Assembly: GCA_949130495.1 (NCBI GenBank)
Contig: OX422223.1
Span: forward strand, 75,080,751-75,144,750
Direction: 5' to 3'
Length of the DNA stretch: 64,000 bases
Source of the DNA: Sambucus nigra
Taxonomy: Eukaryota; Streptophyta; Magnoliopsida; Dipsacales; Adoxaceae
Part shown: one piece after another, positions 1 through 11,410 of the stretch
Position numbering within the stretch: the stretch's first letter is position 1
Layout: every line of letters begins with the position of its first letter
The notes under the pieces: model-generated
Seen by the model: only the letters and a program-made list of their open reading frames with translations
What the model was told of the DNA's origin: nothing
Databases searched by the model: none
Made by a program: the position numbers and the translations under genes

Positions 1-1826
1 ATAAAGTACACCTCTCTATGAACATCCTCCATAGGAAAATTAGGTAAGCCATTAACTCTTGCCTGAGGATGATGGGGCAGTGACAAAATGGGGCTCCAAC
101 CCATCTGGATAAAGTAGGAAGGAATGGAGTAGTGCTGATAAATAGGAATGTTTGTCGCTATTGCCACCGCCCCACTCCCAGAGGCCTGCATCGAAATGCC
201 CGGTGCACTAACTCCACCCTTAGTCCTTGACGATGGAGTAGGAACACCCTACATGTCATATATCGACGATGGCATCAACCAACTACACGTAAAGTCTAGG
301 TATTCATACCCCCTACCACATCCATATAGAGTGAGTAATACTCCACCTCCATCGTCCTCGTCCTTACCTAATCGGACATCTCCCCCATGCCACTCATATA
401 CCTAAGAGGGACTGACTCTGGGACCTCCACCTCACTCTCCATCACCTGTCTGATCACCCTATCGCCTAAGTACCAGATGTACCAAAACTCGTGCTCCAAC
501 AACCATCATATCAGGGTATTGATGCATGTAGACCCCAGCATCTCCGAGGACTGACCCAAAGGGTAGAACAACACATGTCACCAAATAAAAGCCAATGCTT
601 AACATCCAAAACAAAAAAATAGAGAAAAAAAATACACAAATAATAAAAAAGTACACAAATTAAAAAAAATCGATCCCTGTTAGTCTTCCTCCTCCTTAGC
701 ATCCTTGGCCACTCTCCTCATTCCTCCACCTTCAAAGACATTGACCCCACATTGTGCCCAATCACCTCATAAAATCCCGCCTGATAGGACACATAAATTT
801 TCAATAAAAATCTCTAAAAATAATTACAAAAAGAAAAACAAAATATAAACAAAAATAATATCTTAAGGTTACCTCTAAAAGATACGTGGGCCCACTAAAA
901 TACTTTCGACCCCATGGGCAGAAGACGTCAAGGGAATCGTTAAGAGATGCAAGTGTGAAACTCCCCTAGTCATATGTATGGATCTTAGAGACGATCTCAA
1001 GGAATGGAAAGAACCACAGATGAAGGACATCTTTGTTCGTCGCCACCATGAAGCCTCCAAACATAAGTAGTATGAGCGTACGGGTCGCCTGCCACACCTT
1101 TCGCCCATCTCTAGCATCTATCGGCCATGATAATAGGGAGTTCTTTAACACCAGCGCCTTCACCAACTCCCAGGATCGATCCGCCCCAAATCCCCTAATG
1201 CTGCCCAAATTGACTCCTCACTTAAGTGAAGCGTCTTATCCACCTTTATGTAGTGTCCATCACACTCCAACCCCATCAGTTGATGCATGTTTATTGGAGT
1301 AATAGACATCTCACCCACACCTAAGTGGAAACTATGAGTGATGCCCCACCACCTCTCGCCCATCCCGCACAAAACTATTGTCGATCACGACGTGTCATCC
1401 AAGGATCCCATCATAAGAACAAACCTAGTAGCGCCCAGCATTATATGCACCTTCTCGGGGAGCTTCTCCCATGCCTTCCTTATCCCCTTTATGCCACAGG
1501 AACAGATTCTCGACTGAGCAATGTCAGTCTTCGAAAATAAAATTCAAAACCAAAAAGGCATCAGCAGAAAAATAAATTTAAAAATAAAATTCAAAATCAA
1601 CATTCAAACATATAAATATAAAATAAATACTCACATAACCATATAGGTTCCTCATCCACGCAGATCAGTGATGCTCGGGCTCCCGCGGCAACATCCTCTC
1701 GTTATTCATTGGCCTAGCGGCACAATGTGCATTCTCAACCCCCATCGCCATCACTATGGTTCATCGCCACTCAATGATAGCCTAATCGTTGGCCACAAAG
1801 ATCGGGTTGTTCGTCATTCCGTCCAT
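1..1826 (-). pseudogene. Antisense plant mobile domain (PMD) ORF of element A
   Basis: The reverse strand carries a broken PMD-type (PF10536-like) protein. The hallmark block reads ERWWGITHSFHLGVGEMSIT, then NMHQLMGLECDG, followed by a hydrophobic segment with GGFMVATNKDVLHLWF. It aligns block by block with the antisense ORF at 54596-56726, including the Pro/Ser-rich C-terminal part (SSIYD near 260 and IPSYFIQMGW near 110). The chosen start is the ATG at 1826-1824, 91 nt downstream of a TATA box. Stops and frame breaks separate the blocks, and AT-rich stretches at 580-680, 790-870 and 1540-1640 look like introns. PMD proteins include the host MAIN/MAIL factors, but many copies are transposon-borne. 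The C-terminal tail lies off the window. Family is confident, exact exon structure is not. Confidence 0.7.
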
Positions 1827-1916
1827 GGTAAATTTTTGAAAATTCGCTTAAACTGCTTCTTACATAGAAGGTGAAGAAATTAGTTTCGAGTGGTAATAAC
1901 TGAGTTGGATTGTTTC

Positions 1917-2061
1917 TTTTTATAACGAACCAAGGTGTATATCGGTCGGCACCCCCCCCCCCCCGGGTATGCTAATCGGCAGTGTCCTTGGGAATCCCCA
2001 AAGCCCCTCTGAATTCCGTGCCTCTATCTATAGGTACCTTCCAATCTATGCCAATCGGCAT
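1917..2061 (-). promoter_or_regulatory. Probable promoter of the antisense PMD ORF: TATA box plus TCGGCA motif cluster
   Basis: On the reverse strand TATAAAAA (1924-1917) lies 91 nt upstream of the PMD start codon. Upstream of it are ATCGGTCGGCAC (1941-1952), CTAATCGGCAG (1972-1982) and the near-palindrome ATGCCAATCGGCAT (2048-2061). The same TATA plus motif arrangement lies upstream of both antisense ORFs of element D and in its LTR, which supports a regulatory role. A run of 14 C (about 1952-1965) sits between the motifs. Transcription itself is inferred. Confidence 0.5.
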
Positions 2062-2401
2062 ACTCCTTCCAGTTTCGTTACAAAAATCACAAAAAATATA
2101 AAATTTTCCAAAAATTACCAAAACAATCCAAATTCTCAAATTTTATCAAAATAAAATTCTCCCCATGAAAAATCCCCCAAATAATGCCTCGAAAAAACTC
2201 AAATAAATTCCCAAAAATTCGAATGAATTCTTAAAAAATCCTTAAAAAATCAAGAAAATTCCATGAATCTCAAAAGTTACAAACTTTCCTAATTTTGCAC
2301 AATTTCCTGAAAATTACACTCAAATCATCAAAAATGCAGAATACTCTAAAAAAAATCTCAGTTTTCTAGAAAATTCCTAATGCATCCCCATCCATCTCAA
2401 A

Positions 2402-3606
2402 TCTCTTTAGGTACGCGGAGTTGACCGTGGCCCTCAGAATTGGTCTTGGTCCTCTAAATCAGTCGCATACACTCTTTAGGTCCGTGAAATTAATCTTGGC
2501 CCTCAGAATTGTCCACGATCCTTTGCATCGATCGCACACACTCTTTAGGTCTGCAGAATTGACTGTGGCCCTCATAATTGGTCGCGATTCTTTGAATCAG
2601 TTGCATACACTCTTTAGTTCTACAGAATTGGCATTGGCCCTCATAATTGGCTGCGGTCCTCTGAATCGGTCCCATACACTCTTTAGTCTGCACAATTGAA
2701 TTAGCATACACTCTTTAGTTCATAAAATTGACCTACCTCTGAATCGATCGCAAACACTCTTTAGGTCCACAGAATTGGCCTTGCTCCTCATAATTGGCCG
2801 CAATATTCTGAATTGGTCATATACACTCTTTAGGTCCGTAGAATTGATCTTGCCCTCAGAATTGGCTGCGATCCTTTGAATCGGTTGCATACACTCTTTA
2901 GGTCTACATAATTGGCCATGACCCTCATGATTGGTCATGATCCTCTGAATCAGTTCCATACACTCTTTAGGTCCGTAGAATTGACCTTGGCCCTCAGAAA
3001 TAGCTATGATCCTCTGGATCGATCGAATACAATCTTTAGGTCCGTTGAATTGACCTATCCTTTAAATTGGTCGCATACACTCATTATGTCCTCATAACTA
3101 ACCTTGGTTCTTTGAATCAGTTACATACACTCTATAGGTTCGTAAAATTGACCTTGTCCCTTCAAAATTAGTCGTAATCCTTTGAATCAGTCGTATACAC
3201 TCCTTAGGTCCGTATAAATGACCTTGGCCCTCAGAATTGGTCCTAATCCTCTGAATCTGTATCATACACTCTTTAGGTCTGTAGAATTGACCTTAGCCCT
3301 TAGAATTGGTCATGATCCTCCGAATCGATCGCATGTACTCTTTAGGTCTATAGAATTAACCTTGGCCCTCGGAATTGTCTATGATCCTCTAAATCGATCG
3401 TATACACTCTTTAGGTCCACAAAATTCACCTTGGCCCTAAGATTTAGTCGTGATCCTATGAATTGGTTTCATGCACAATTTAAGTCTGTAAAATTGAACT
3501 TGGCCCTCAGAATTGGCCATGATCCTCTATATCAGTCGCATACACCTTTGGCCCTCATAAATGTCCTCCACCCGCGAAATAGATCACATACACCCCTTGG
3601 GTCCAC
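2402..3606. repeat. Tandem array, about 69-bp unit, 3' noncoding region of element A
   Basis: About 17 diverged units, each with CACTCTTTAGGTCC, then AGAATTGACCTTGGCCCTC, then AGAATTGGTCGTGATCCT and a TCGGTCGCATA block. Unit starts near 2402, 2471, 2540 and 2610 give the period. One short unit near 2680-2710 and shortened units after 3540 show uneven growth. The array ends about 100 bp before the polypurine tract. Known: 3' untranslated regions of Tat/Ogre elements are hypervariable and seed satellites. Open frames across it are a by-product of the 69-bp (multiple of 3) period. Confidence 0.9.
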
Positions 3607-3690
3607 TAAATCAGGCCTTCATCACCAAGCACTCATAACTTTCATTAAAGTGTATATCTTTCGATGATCTTCGCTTATTATAAACCCTCC

Positions 3691-3703
3691 CACTGAGGGG
3701 CTC
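3691..3703 (+). other. Polypurine tract before the 3' LTR of element A
   Basis: CACTGAGGGGCTC directly precedes the LTR start, matching CGAGGGGCTC before the 3' LTR of the large element near 59153. It is the expected plus-strand priming site for reverse transcription. Confidence 0.6.
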
Positions 3704-4460
3704 TATAGACACCCCATTCTAGTACCCCCCCCCCAGTACACCTCTATAGGTACATGAACTATCCATTTAACCCTCGTACCCCTGGTCCTCCTTCAAACCT
3801 TAAATCAAAGGTCACCAGATTCTTCTTGAGCTCTATTTGACTTTGGTTAACTCTATAAATGAAGAGTAGCTCAACACACTTTATAGGGCTTTGCATTCCC
3901 TTTACAACGGTTCATACCTTGGGCAAATCTAACTTACAATTCGCATTTAGCACCATTTTTATTCGAAAGGTCGTCGAACACTTCTCGAGCTCCATTTGAC
4001 TTTGGTCAACTATCGAACCTGATATTTTCTCAATGCATCTTAGTAGGTCTATGAATCCCTTTCTAATTGTCCATATCCTGCATGAATTGGGCTTATGGTT
4101 CACATTCAGCAACATCATTACTCCGTAACCTTAAATTGAAGGTCAACGGACACTCTCGACCCTATTTGATGTTGGTAAATTCTCTGACCTAAGAGTTTCC
4201 AACATACTTTTATAGAGCTCTAAATCCTCCTTCCAAAGGTCCAGGACTTGCACAAAATGAACTTATAATTTTATTTTATGACCATTTTTCAAAAAATCTA
4301 CATTTTGAAGGCTTATAGGCATCACGTCATCTATGTTTATAGGCAGGGGGTGCCTTACTTGGCCTCCAAGTCTGGAAGCTATGTCGATAGGCTGGATAAG
4401 ATATTTGATGATCGGCATACCCCCAAATCCAAGTTTACAAACTAAGAAACTTGAATCCAC
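3704..4460 (+). repeat. Truncated 3' LTR of element A
   Basis: The LTR begins TATAGACACCCCATTCTAGT, aligned to the start of the large element's LTR. It continues with 'TTTGACTTTGGTCAACT' and 'GGTCCA' phrases also found there. Motifs such as GATGATCGGCATACCCCC (4407-4424) match the TATA-proximal cluster of the LTR at 37191. The complete LTR of the related element is about 2.1 kb, so this copy has lost its R-U5 half. The right boundary is where similarity fades. Confidence 0.65.
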
Positions 4461-5679
4461 CATGAACGACCTTGCCTAAGATCCTAACGCCTCAATAATG
4501 CCTTATTATGACCTATAAACACTTCTATATCAACATCTAACCTATAACTACAAGTTTTAGGTGATCTAAACAAAGATTCAACCATAAATTTTAGATTATG
4601 AGTTTTAGAACCCGAAGATCGTGATTTTAACCAATTTATCTCAGATTAATTTAAATTATGAATTAAACATGAGAGCTTTTATATCAATAATTACTATGAT
4701 TCAGAATATCTCAATTTCATTCAGGTTTAAGACTAATTCATATGATTTATTAACAAACTATTCTAATTCATTAACATGGAATTAAAGTTTAATTTATCAA
4801 TTAAAATAATTAGAAAAATTAGAATTTTTTTATGATTAAAATTAGATTATAAAACTATTAATTCAAAATCCAATGAACTACTACTATCATAACACAATCC
4901 TAATTAAATTCTTAATCGATGTATACTCTCCTAGGACTGATTTATGAATCAAGGTACCAAAACCCTCATTGCATCTTCAATCTTGTATGCCTCTACTCTC
5001 CTTTGCCTTAAGGTTTCTTTCATTGTATAAAATGTGTTTTAGGTTTGTCTAATTAACCTAATACTAAAGGTTCCCACGAAATTCGGCTTAGGACCAACAT
5101 AAACCTATACCCAATGAGCCCAAAAATTACTCCAAATAGACCAAAACTCTACCCAAGCCACATACTAACCCAATAGACTTAAGCCTCTCTATTTTAAGTC
5201 CAAAACAGATCAACTAAATGTCCCAAAAGTCAACATAAAATATAAAAATTCTAATAAATTAACTATTCCATCAAATTAACTTATAAACCGGTACGAGTCG
5301 ATTAAATTAAAATTTTAATTATTAAGTAATCATTTATGACTCGGCATTATAAGAAACTAGTTTACGATCGGTGGAACTTGATACCGAGGGAATAATCCAA
5401 ACAAGTAAACCCTCAACACCTAGTCCCTTACTATTCCATAGTTGCGCATAATACCAAGTAACTTCCATTATTTAAACTATTGAATTACCGTGTATTATTC
5501 CAATTTCTAAAAAGTCTTAATTCACGTAACACATGTAAGATCGCATATATGAATTTCATAACACATATAAGAATATAATAAATGCCATACACATGTCACG
5601 TGTAAATACCAACTCATCAAAAATAATTTAATTAATTTAACAATTAATTAATTACTGTAAAAAAATATGGGGTATTACA
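4461..5679 (-). repeat. AT-rich LTR-like segment, reverse orientation (partial or solo LTR)
   Basis: The right edge reads ATGGGGTATTACA on the + strand, so the reverse strand starts TGTAATACCCCAT, a common start of plant Gypsy (Tekay/Del-type) LTRs. The stretch is AT-rich and noncoding and abuts an integrase remnant exactly at its end. I could not find a matching target-site duplication or the other LTR edge. The left limit is therefore a guess. Confidence 0.4.
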
Positions 5680-6365
5680 GGTTTAGTATCCCAAAGGTCA
5701 TCATCACAGATAACGGGAAGCAATTTGTGTGTAAAGAAATGGGAATATTTGCGGACAAGTACAAGATCATCCACAACAGATCTACCATTTCCTATCCAAA
5801 AGGGAATGGGCAAGTAAAATCAACCTACAAGACCTTAATCAATATTCTCAAGAAAAACATTGGAAGATATCCTAGGGACTTGGGATGATAAGTGTTTAAT
5901 GGTCTTACAAGATTACTAAACTTTGAAAAGGAAATTAATAGGGTTTACTCCATTTTCTCTTATGTATGGAACAAAATTTATCCTACCAATGGAGTTGGCA
6001 GTGCCTTCTGTGAGAATGGATTTGAATCATGACCTACTCCGAGACCCAAGGCAAGTGTAACTATAGGTTTTGGAAGAGAACAAAGACAAGGACAATAAGA
6101 ACTTCAAGGTTTATACTCAACAGCTCTTGCAAGCCTATGATAATTTCGTTAAACCAAGAGAGTTCCATGTGGGAGATCTGCTTCTTCGAGCATCCACGCA
6201 CCACCTGAGGAGTATGTCCGACCCAATTAGGAAGGGCCATTAGTTGTCAGAGGGTTGAAAAGTCAGGATGTTGCCAAATTTTAGAGATAAAAAGTGATTG
6301 TCTTTAATCGATCAACTGTAAGTGGATGAAGAAGTATTACACCTGAGGTATCCTAGAGTTACATG
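5680..6365 (+). pseudogene. Gypsy integrase remnant, 5'-truncated
   Basis: The frame opens inside the integrase core: IPKVIITDNGKQF holds the second catalytic Asp, and NGQVKSTYKTLINIL holds the region of the catalytic Glu, where K stands in the usual E position (NGQVES). A stop follows after about 70 codons. Degenerate sequence then continues with PFSLMYGT-like, VPSVRMDL-like and HVGDLLLRA segments of the integrase C-terminal region. The N-terminal zinc finger, the first Asp and all upstream pol domains are missing, cut where the LTR-like segment ends. It resembles the Tat-type integrase at 11800-12200 but is a separate copy. Confidence 0.75.
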
Positions 6366-6800
6366 TTTGTCTCTTTGTTTTTATGAAAAATAAAAGTTTC
6401 TTGTATGAAAATTCAAGTACCCTATGAATGAGAATCAATTAAAAACGATAAGTGTATGTTGAATTTATAGCCTTGCTCTTGTTGGTTTACAAAAAATCTT
6501 ATATTTAATACTTATCTTTGAGTAAATAAGATGTCATATTACTCATACGTGTTATGTTATAACCAAAGTTAATCATTTCTTTACTTATTTTCTCATAATA
6601 TTCTGGGAGGACATACATTTTCAAGTTGTGATTGTCATGCTCCAAAATAATATATGGCGAGCAAAACAGTCTAAGAATTCCCAGAGTGTACGGAAAAAGC
6701 AACAGAGTAATTGAAAAAAGTATAGTCACTTGCTAGAATGCAGTGAAATGAAATGCAAAGTAGACTCATAAGTAAAAGATATAAATAATGATATTTATAT
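6366..6800. other. Unannotated spacer
   Basis: AT-rich noncoding DNA, probably the 3' flank of the integrase remnant. Nothing further is recognisable. The last five bases, TTCAT, are the candidate target-site duplication of element B. Confidence 0.4.
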
Positions 6801-6805
6801 TTCAT

Positions 6806-7651
6806 TGATAAGACCATATGAGACCTCGTCTCGGCTCAATACAGACTCAGCTCAAGCCGACTTCTCCCAGTGCTCCTTTGGGCCATCCCACAACGATCTC
6901 CCAAGCCTCGTCTAAGACTAGGCCGAGATCATATGAAACATCGACGGGCCTAGTGCCCGCTTAGACAAGTCAAGAAGAAAAGATTATCAGTTGTTCTCAT
7001 CTCTAGTCTCGGCCTAGTGCAAGTCAGTCAAGACAACATTTCACAATTAACAACGTGTAATCCAGATAATATATCAGTGGTCTCATACTCGGCTAGGCCA
7101 ATACCTTAACCCGGTTGGAAGAACTTGTCACCTTAAATGGCCCATGGAATGGAACACGCGTGGGATAATGCGCGTGGGCTGCAAACCCTACGTGGACCAA
7201 ATCATTACAACAGCATCACTCACACATGTGGGGAATATCTCATAATTATTGCTTGAATACACCAGGGACAGATGGCATCACCTTGTTAGACAGTTGAAGT
7301 TGTGCATTCCTCATGCATGACTGGGGTACGTATGACACCACCCCAACTATATAAATAGTTATCTTCTACCTCATTATAAGGTATCCCTTATTGTAAACCC
7401 TAGCTAAACTCTGCCAAAATACTCAAAAGTGAGAGAAAGCTTGAGTGTTGTATTTGCAAGCCATTAGTTCCCTTATTATAGTGAAAACCACCATTCACAT
7501 TGCATAGTGGACATAGGCTCTGGCTGAACCACTTATATTCGGTGTCATATTCCCCTTCGCCTCATCTCTTTTTGTATTTTTATACTTTCTCTTACACCAT
7601 TGTTGTGCTAGTTTGAGCTTATTTAACATATTTACTCGGTGGTACCATTAA
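6806..7651 (+). repeat. 5' LTR of element B
   Basis: Starts TGATAAGACCATATGAGACC and matches 14966-15807 along its length, e.g. GGACAGATGGCATCA, CTATATAAATAGTTA and ACCACTTATATYCGGTGTCA. It ends near GGTACCATTAA, just before the PBS. The exact 3' end is uncertain because the two copies differ in the last 15 bases. Confidence 0.85.
7348..7357 (+). promoter_or_regulatory. TATA box in the 5' LTR of element B
   Basis: TATATAAATA is conserved at the same place in the 3' LTR (15493-15502), about 540 bp into the LTR. It is the likely core promoter for the genomic RNA, with R starting some 30 bp downstream. Confidence 0.6.
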
Positions 7652-7653
7652 TC

Positions 7654-7671
7654 TGGCACCGTGTGTGAGAA
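7654..7671 (+). other. Primer binding site of element B
   Basis: TGGCACCGTGTGTGAGAA directly follows the LTR and starts with the TGG expected opposite a tRNA CCA end. The tRNA was not identified. Confidence 0.55.
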
Positions 7672-7839
7672 CGAGATAGCCATCTTCTTCCCTTCATTTG
7701 ATGAAACTCCATCGGATTCTCTTGTGGTGGTTCAATCTCATCATTGGTTGATCTTGAACCACCATTGAAAGATCTCTAGTTTAAGTTTTAGGTCATTTTC
7801 AGCTCATTGATTGGTTTTCTCGGTCACCAAAAGTCTTCC

Positions 7840-9838
7840 ATGGCATTAGATCCTCCTACTATAGGTGGACCCAGTACCAGCCAAGCCCCACCTTAGTCAG
7901 AAATGGCTGAGGTAGCGGCGGCTCTATAATCCTTAGTGGATAGTCAGCGATAAATGCAGGCAACTCTTGGTGCATTTAGCCAAAACATGGTGGCTAGACC
8001 TGTTGGTGTTGGAGAGGATATGATAACTGTGGCTTCCAGAGAACGTGTCCCAGATCCAACGTCCAGGGGACCGCCCCAGGCCCAACTCAAAGATCTTCCT
8101 CCTCAGCAAAGGCATAGTGATGTGGGTAACCCTAGGCTTTTACGCTTGGGGAGGCCGGGTCGAGAATGCCCAGACAATGAGGATGACCAGTATGATGATG
8201 AGGATGATATGGAATGTTGGGAGCCTTATGAAATCTCTAGAGGCACTGTGAGACCAATTCATCCTAGATGAGGTTGTAGTGGCAAGCCGAGCCAATAATT
8301 TAGGCCTAGGGCTTTGGCATTTGACAGATTGAGCAGAGGTTCAGCCTTCGATAGGCTTGGTCTAGAAACAGACGAAATGAGAAACCGACTCTCCAGATCC
8401 AGAAGTATCGTTGGCTCTCGTAGAAATGATAGAGGTGCTGACCATCGACCTCAGAAAGGTCGAGGCAAAGAACAACGAGAAGTGAAAAGCCGATAGTGAA
8501 CAATGGCCAGGGAGAACTTAATTTATTCGGCCGAGAGAGAGGGGGTAGAGAAAATGTTTCTCAAGCCGAGGCTATAGCTACGGTCGAGAGACCTTGGAAT
8601 GATTCTATTCAAAGGCTGGAAGACAAGATAGGGGACATTCTGAAGAGCCGAGGCCCCTTACAAAGGGGATACAGTGGAGGCTCCCCCTTTATGGAAAAAA
8701 TCGTGAGTTATTCAACCCTGACTAAATTTAAGCCGTCGGTTGTCACGCCCAAGTATGACGGTAGCACCAACCCTATCCACCATGTAGAGATGTACCAATC
8801 AACTACTAATATTAACTCAGTCTCAGACGAGATGAAATGTCGTGCCTTTTCGAGCACACTCACTAGAGTTACCCATGTATGGTTTACCTCTCTCCTAAAA
8901 AATTCAATTGAGAATTTCAAATAGCTTGCAAAAAGGTTTATACACAATTTCTGCTTTGGGGTGAGGCCCCAGAAGAAGACGACCCACTTGTTGTATGTGA
9001 AGCAGGGGAAGAATGAAAGTTTAAGAGACTATATAGAGAGGTTCAACAAGGAAAAATTGTAGGTTGAGTATTATAAAGAGAGTATTTCCATGATCTCCTT
9101 GATGGGAGGTTTACAGAAAGGAAAGGTGCTTTAGAAGATTGCAGAAAATCCTCCCGATTCTATGGTCAAACTCCTGGCTACGATCGGGAAGGTCATGAAT
9201 GCGGAGGAATCAATGACTGCCAAAGGTGAAGATGAGAAGGGAACAAGCAATGGGGGTAAGTTCCACAAGAAGAACAAGGATAGTAAGAAGAGGTCGATGA
9301 ATGACAAGTTCGCAGACTACACCCATTTGACTGTCAGTTGTAAGCACATTTTGAATGAGATCAAGAATTATCGATCTCTGAAGTGGCCTGAGAAGCTAAA
9401 AAATCCTCCATGTGGTGTGAATTTCACCAAGACCATGGCCATACGACTAACAAGTGTTTTTCTTTCAAGGACGAGATTGAGAGAATGTTGAAAGCTGGAA
9501 AGTTGAGAAAGTATGTTGATAAGGGAAGTTCCAAGGGTGGCCGAGATGACACCCAAAAGAGGATGAACAACAAGTGCAAGCTTGATGCTCTAGCAAGCCG
9601 AAACGATGATGATGAAGCAAACCCAGACTTGCCTCCCCCAATTATTGATCATAAAGGTCAGTTTCATACGATCTCTCTAGGGGTTAACATGATCTACGGA
9701 GGACTAGATGGAGGAGGAAAAAAGGTTACCGATAGAAAGGCTTATGTAGCAGAGCCCAAAGCTTTCCCTTCAAAACCCAAGGAAGTGCATTCGGCAGCAA
9801 TAGAGCCGAGGAAGGTAAAAAAACTAAAGTTAATATGA
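7840..9838 (+). pseudogene. gag of element B (capsid and zinc knuckle), broken
   Basis: A first Met (7840) opens MALDPPT and runs into a Gln/Pro-rich, acidic and Arg-rich N-terminal region. The capsid region is recognisable at 8700-9060 (FKPSVVTPKYDGSTNPIHHV, then RFNKE). A single CCHC-type knuckle follows at about 9410 (CEFHQDHGHTTNKC). The next part, DEIERMLKAGKL and NMIYGGLDGG, is typical of Tat-clade gag. There are at least six in-frame stops and frame changes, for instance between the capsid part and the zinc knuckle. Gag would form the virus-like particle and bind the RNA. The family call is secure, and function is lost. Confidence 0.8.
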
Positions 9839-11410
9839 ATACTTTTACTGTGGGTTTTAGACTAGATTTCAAAGGGATTATAGCCCCTCATAATGACCCT
9901 TTGGTTATCACCACTCTGGTGCATGGTTATGAAGTTTCGAGGATTTTGGTGGATAGCGACAGTTTGATCGACTTTATGTTTTGGGACTGTTACAAAGGCT
10001 TAGGTATGATCAAGAAGAGGCTAGTGTCGTATCATCAACCTCTCATCGGGTTAAGTAGAGAGAAAGTACACCCTTTGGGGATTTATGAAATACAAATCAG
10101 AAGTGCCTCACGAAGAAGATTAGTTTCTTCATTATGGATGAAAATATCTACTCGGCCTACAACGTAATTCTGGGAAGAGTAGACCTCAAGGAGTTTGAGG
10201 TTGTGCCTTCAACAGTTCAATAATTAATTAAATTCTTGACTCCATATGGGGTAGGTGAAGTGTAGGTTGAGGCACGTGAATGCTACTTTAACTCAATCGA
10301 GGAGATAGAGGCATACAAAAGGGCTACTATAACGTACAACATTGATACCCTGTATCCTAAAGACGAGACTAAATTAAAGAATGGTGAGGCCACTGAGGAG
10401 GTAGAATCCATCGTCCTCAACGAGGATGAATAAAAAAATCGTCTAAATCGGCAAAGCCCTAAAGAAGGAAATCTAAGAGGAATTGATCAAGCTGTTGAGG
10501 AAGAGGCAGAGCAATTTTTCCTGGAGCCATGAAGAGATGACTGGCATAGATCCAAACGTCCTCTATCGTAAGATCAATATGGTCAAAGACACAATGCTAG
10601 TGAGACAAAGAAGGAGAGTATACTCCCGGGAGAAATATGATGTCATTCAAGAAGAGGTGAAGAAGTTAAAAAAGTTTGACTTCATTAGGGAGGTTATCTA
10701 CCCTAAGTGGTTGGCCAATGCTGTCATCATCCCCAAGGTCAATGAAAAATGGAGGATGTGTATTGATTTTACAGATGGTGGATGCTAGTGCTGGCCATGA
10801 ACTGATGAGTTTTATGGATGATTACTTAGGGTATAATCAGATATTCATGGACCCGACCGATGTAGAGTAGACATCCTTTGTAACTAGAAAGGGTACCTAT
10901 TGTTACAAGGTCATGCCCTTCGATTTGAAGAATGCTGGGGCAACATACCAAAGATTGGTTAATAATATGTTTGAGAATTATATAGGGAAGATGATGGAAG
11001 TTCATGTCGACGATATGTTGACAAAGAGTCTCAAGGCCGACACTCATATGGCCGACCTTGAGAGGACTTTTGATACTATGGATAAGTTCAAGATAAAACT
11101 TAACCCCATAAAGTGTGACTTCGGCATGGGAGCAGGTAAGTTTCTAGGCTTTATCGTGAACCAGAAGGGCATTGAAGCAAACCCCGATAAGATCAAAGAT
11201 TTATTAGAGATGAAGACTCCGACGATAATCAAAGATGTGTAGAAATTAACCGGGCGAGTGGCAGCGTTAAACGGGTTTTTGTCTAGAGCTACTGATAAGT
11301 GCCTTCCTTTTTTCAAAGTACTTAGAAAGGATTTTGAGTGGAATGGGGAGTACAATATGCCCCTTCAAGAGTTAAAGGCCTACCTTGGCTCCCCACTCTT
11401 ACTATAAAGA
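9835..11410 (+). pseudogene. pol of element B: protease and reverse transcriptase, broken
   Basis: The retropepsin-like segment has ILVDSDSLIDFMF where active Tat proteases have a VDSGS-type core, so the active-site Gly is lost. RT begins near 10490: RRRVYSREKYDVIQEEV, KWLANAVIIPKVNEKWRMCI, then a deletion of roughly 17 codons at 10777 joins FTD to DASAGHELMSFMD. RT continues as MPFDLKNAGATYQRLVN. The catalytic YVDD box is now HVDD (EVHVDDML), and IEANPDKIKDL marks the end of the domain. Stops at about 10868 and 11240 interrupt it. It follows gag in the usual Gypsy order PR-RT-RH-INT. Confidence 0.85.

Larger units (their letters stand above)
1..4460 (+). mobile_element. 3' portion of a Tat/Ogre-like Ty3/Gypsy retrotransposon (element A)
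   Basis: Seen: from left to right an antisense PMD ORF, an AT-rich spacer, a 69-bp tandem array, a purine-rich GAGGGGCTC tract and an LTR start (TATAGACACCCC). This is the same order as in the better-preserved element at 37191-60037, whose LTR starts TGTAGACACCCC after GAGGGGCTC. Known: Tat-lineage elements often carry an additional antisense ORF and tandem repeats between pol and the 3' LTR. Inferred: a diverged relative of the large element, cut on the left by the window edge and on the right near 4460 by unrelated AT-rich DNA. The LTR's first dinucleotide is TA instead of TG, a sign of age. Confidence 0.75.

Noticed and set aside
148..405. 85-codon + strand frame at the left edge
   Set aside because: Opposite-strand shadow of the PMD pseudogene, whose reverse-strand reading aligns with 54.8-55.1 kb.
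2402..3606. Long open frames (up to ~150 codons) through the tandem array
   Set aside because: The repeat period is a multiple of three, so stop-free frames arise by repetition; the peptides are only repeats of the unit.
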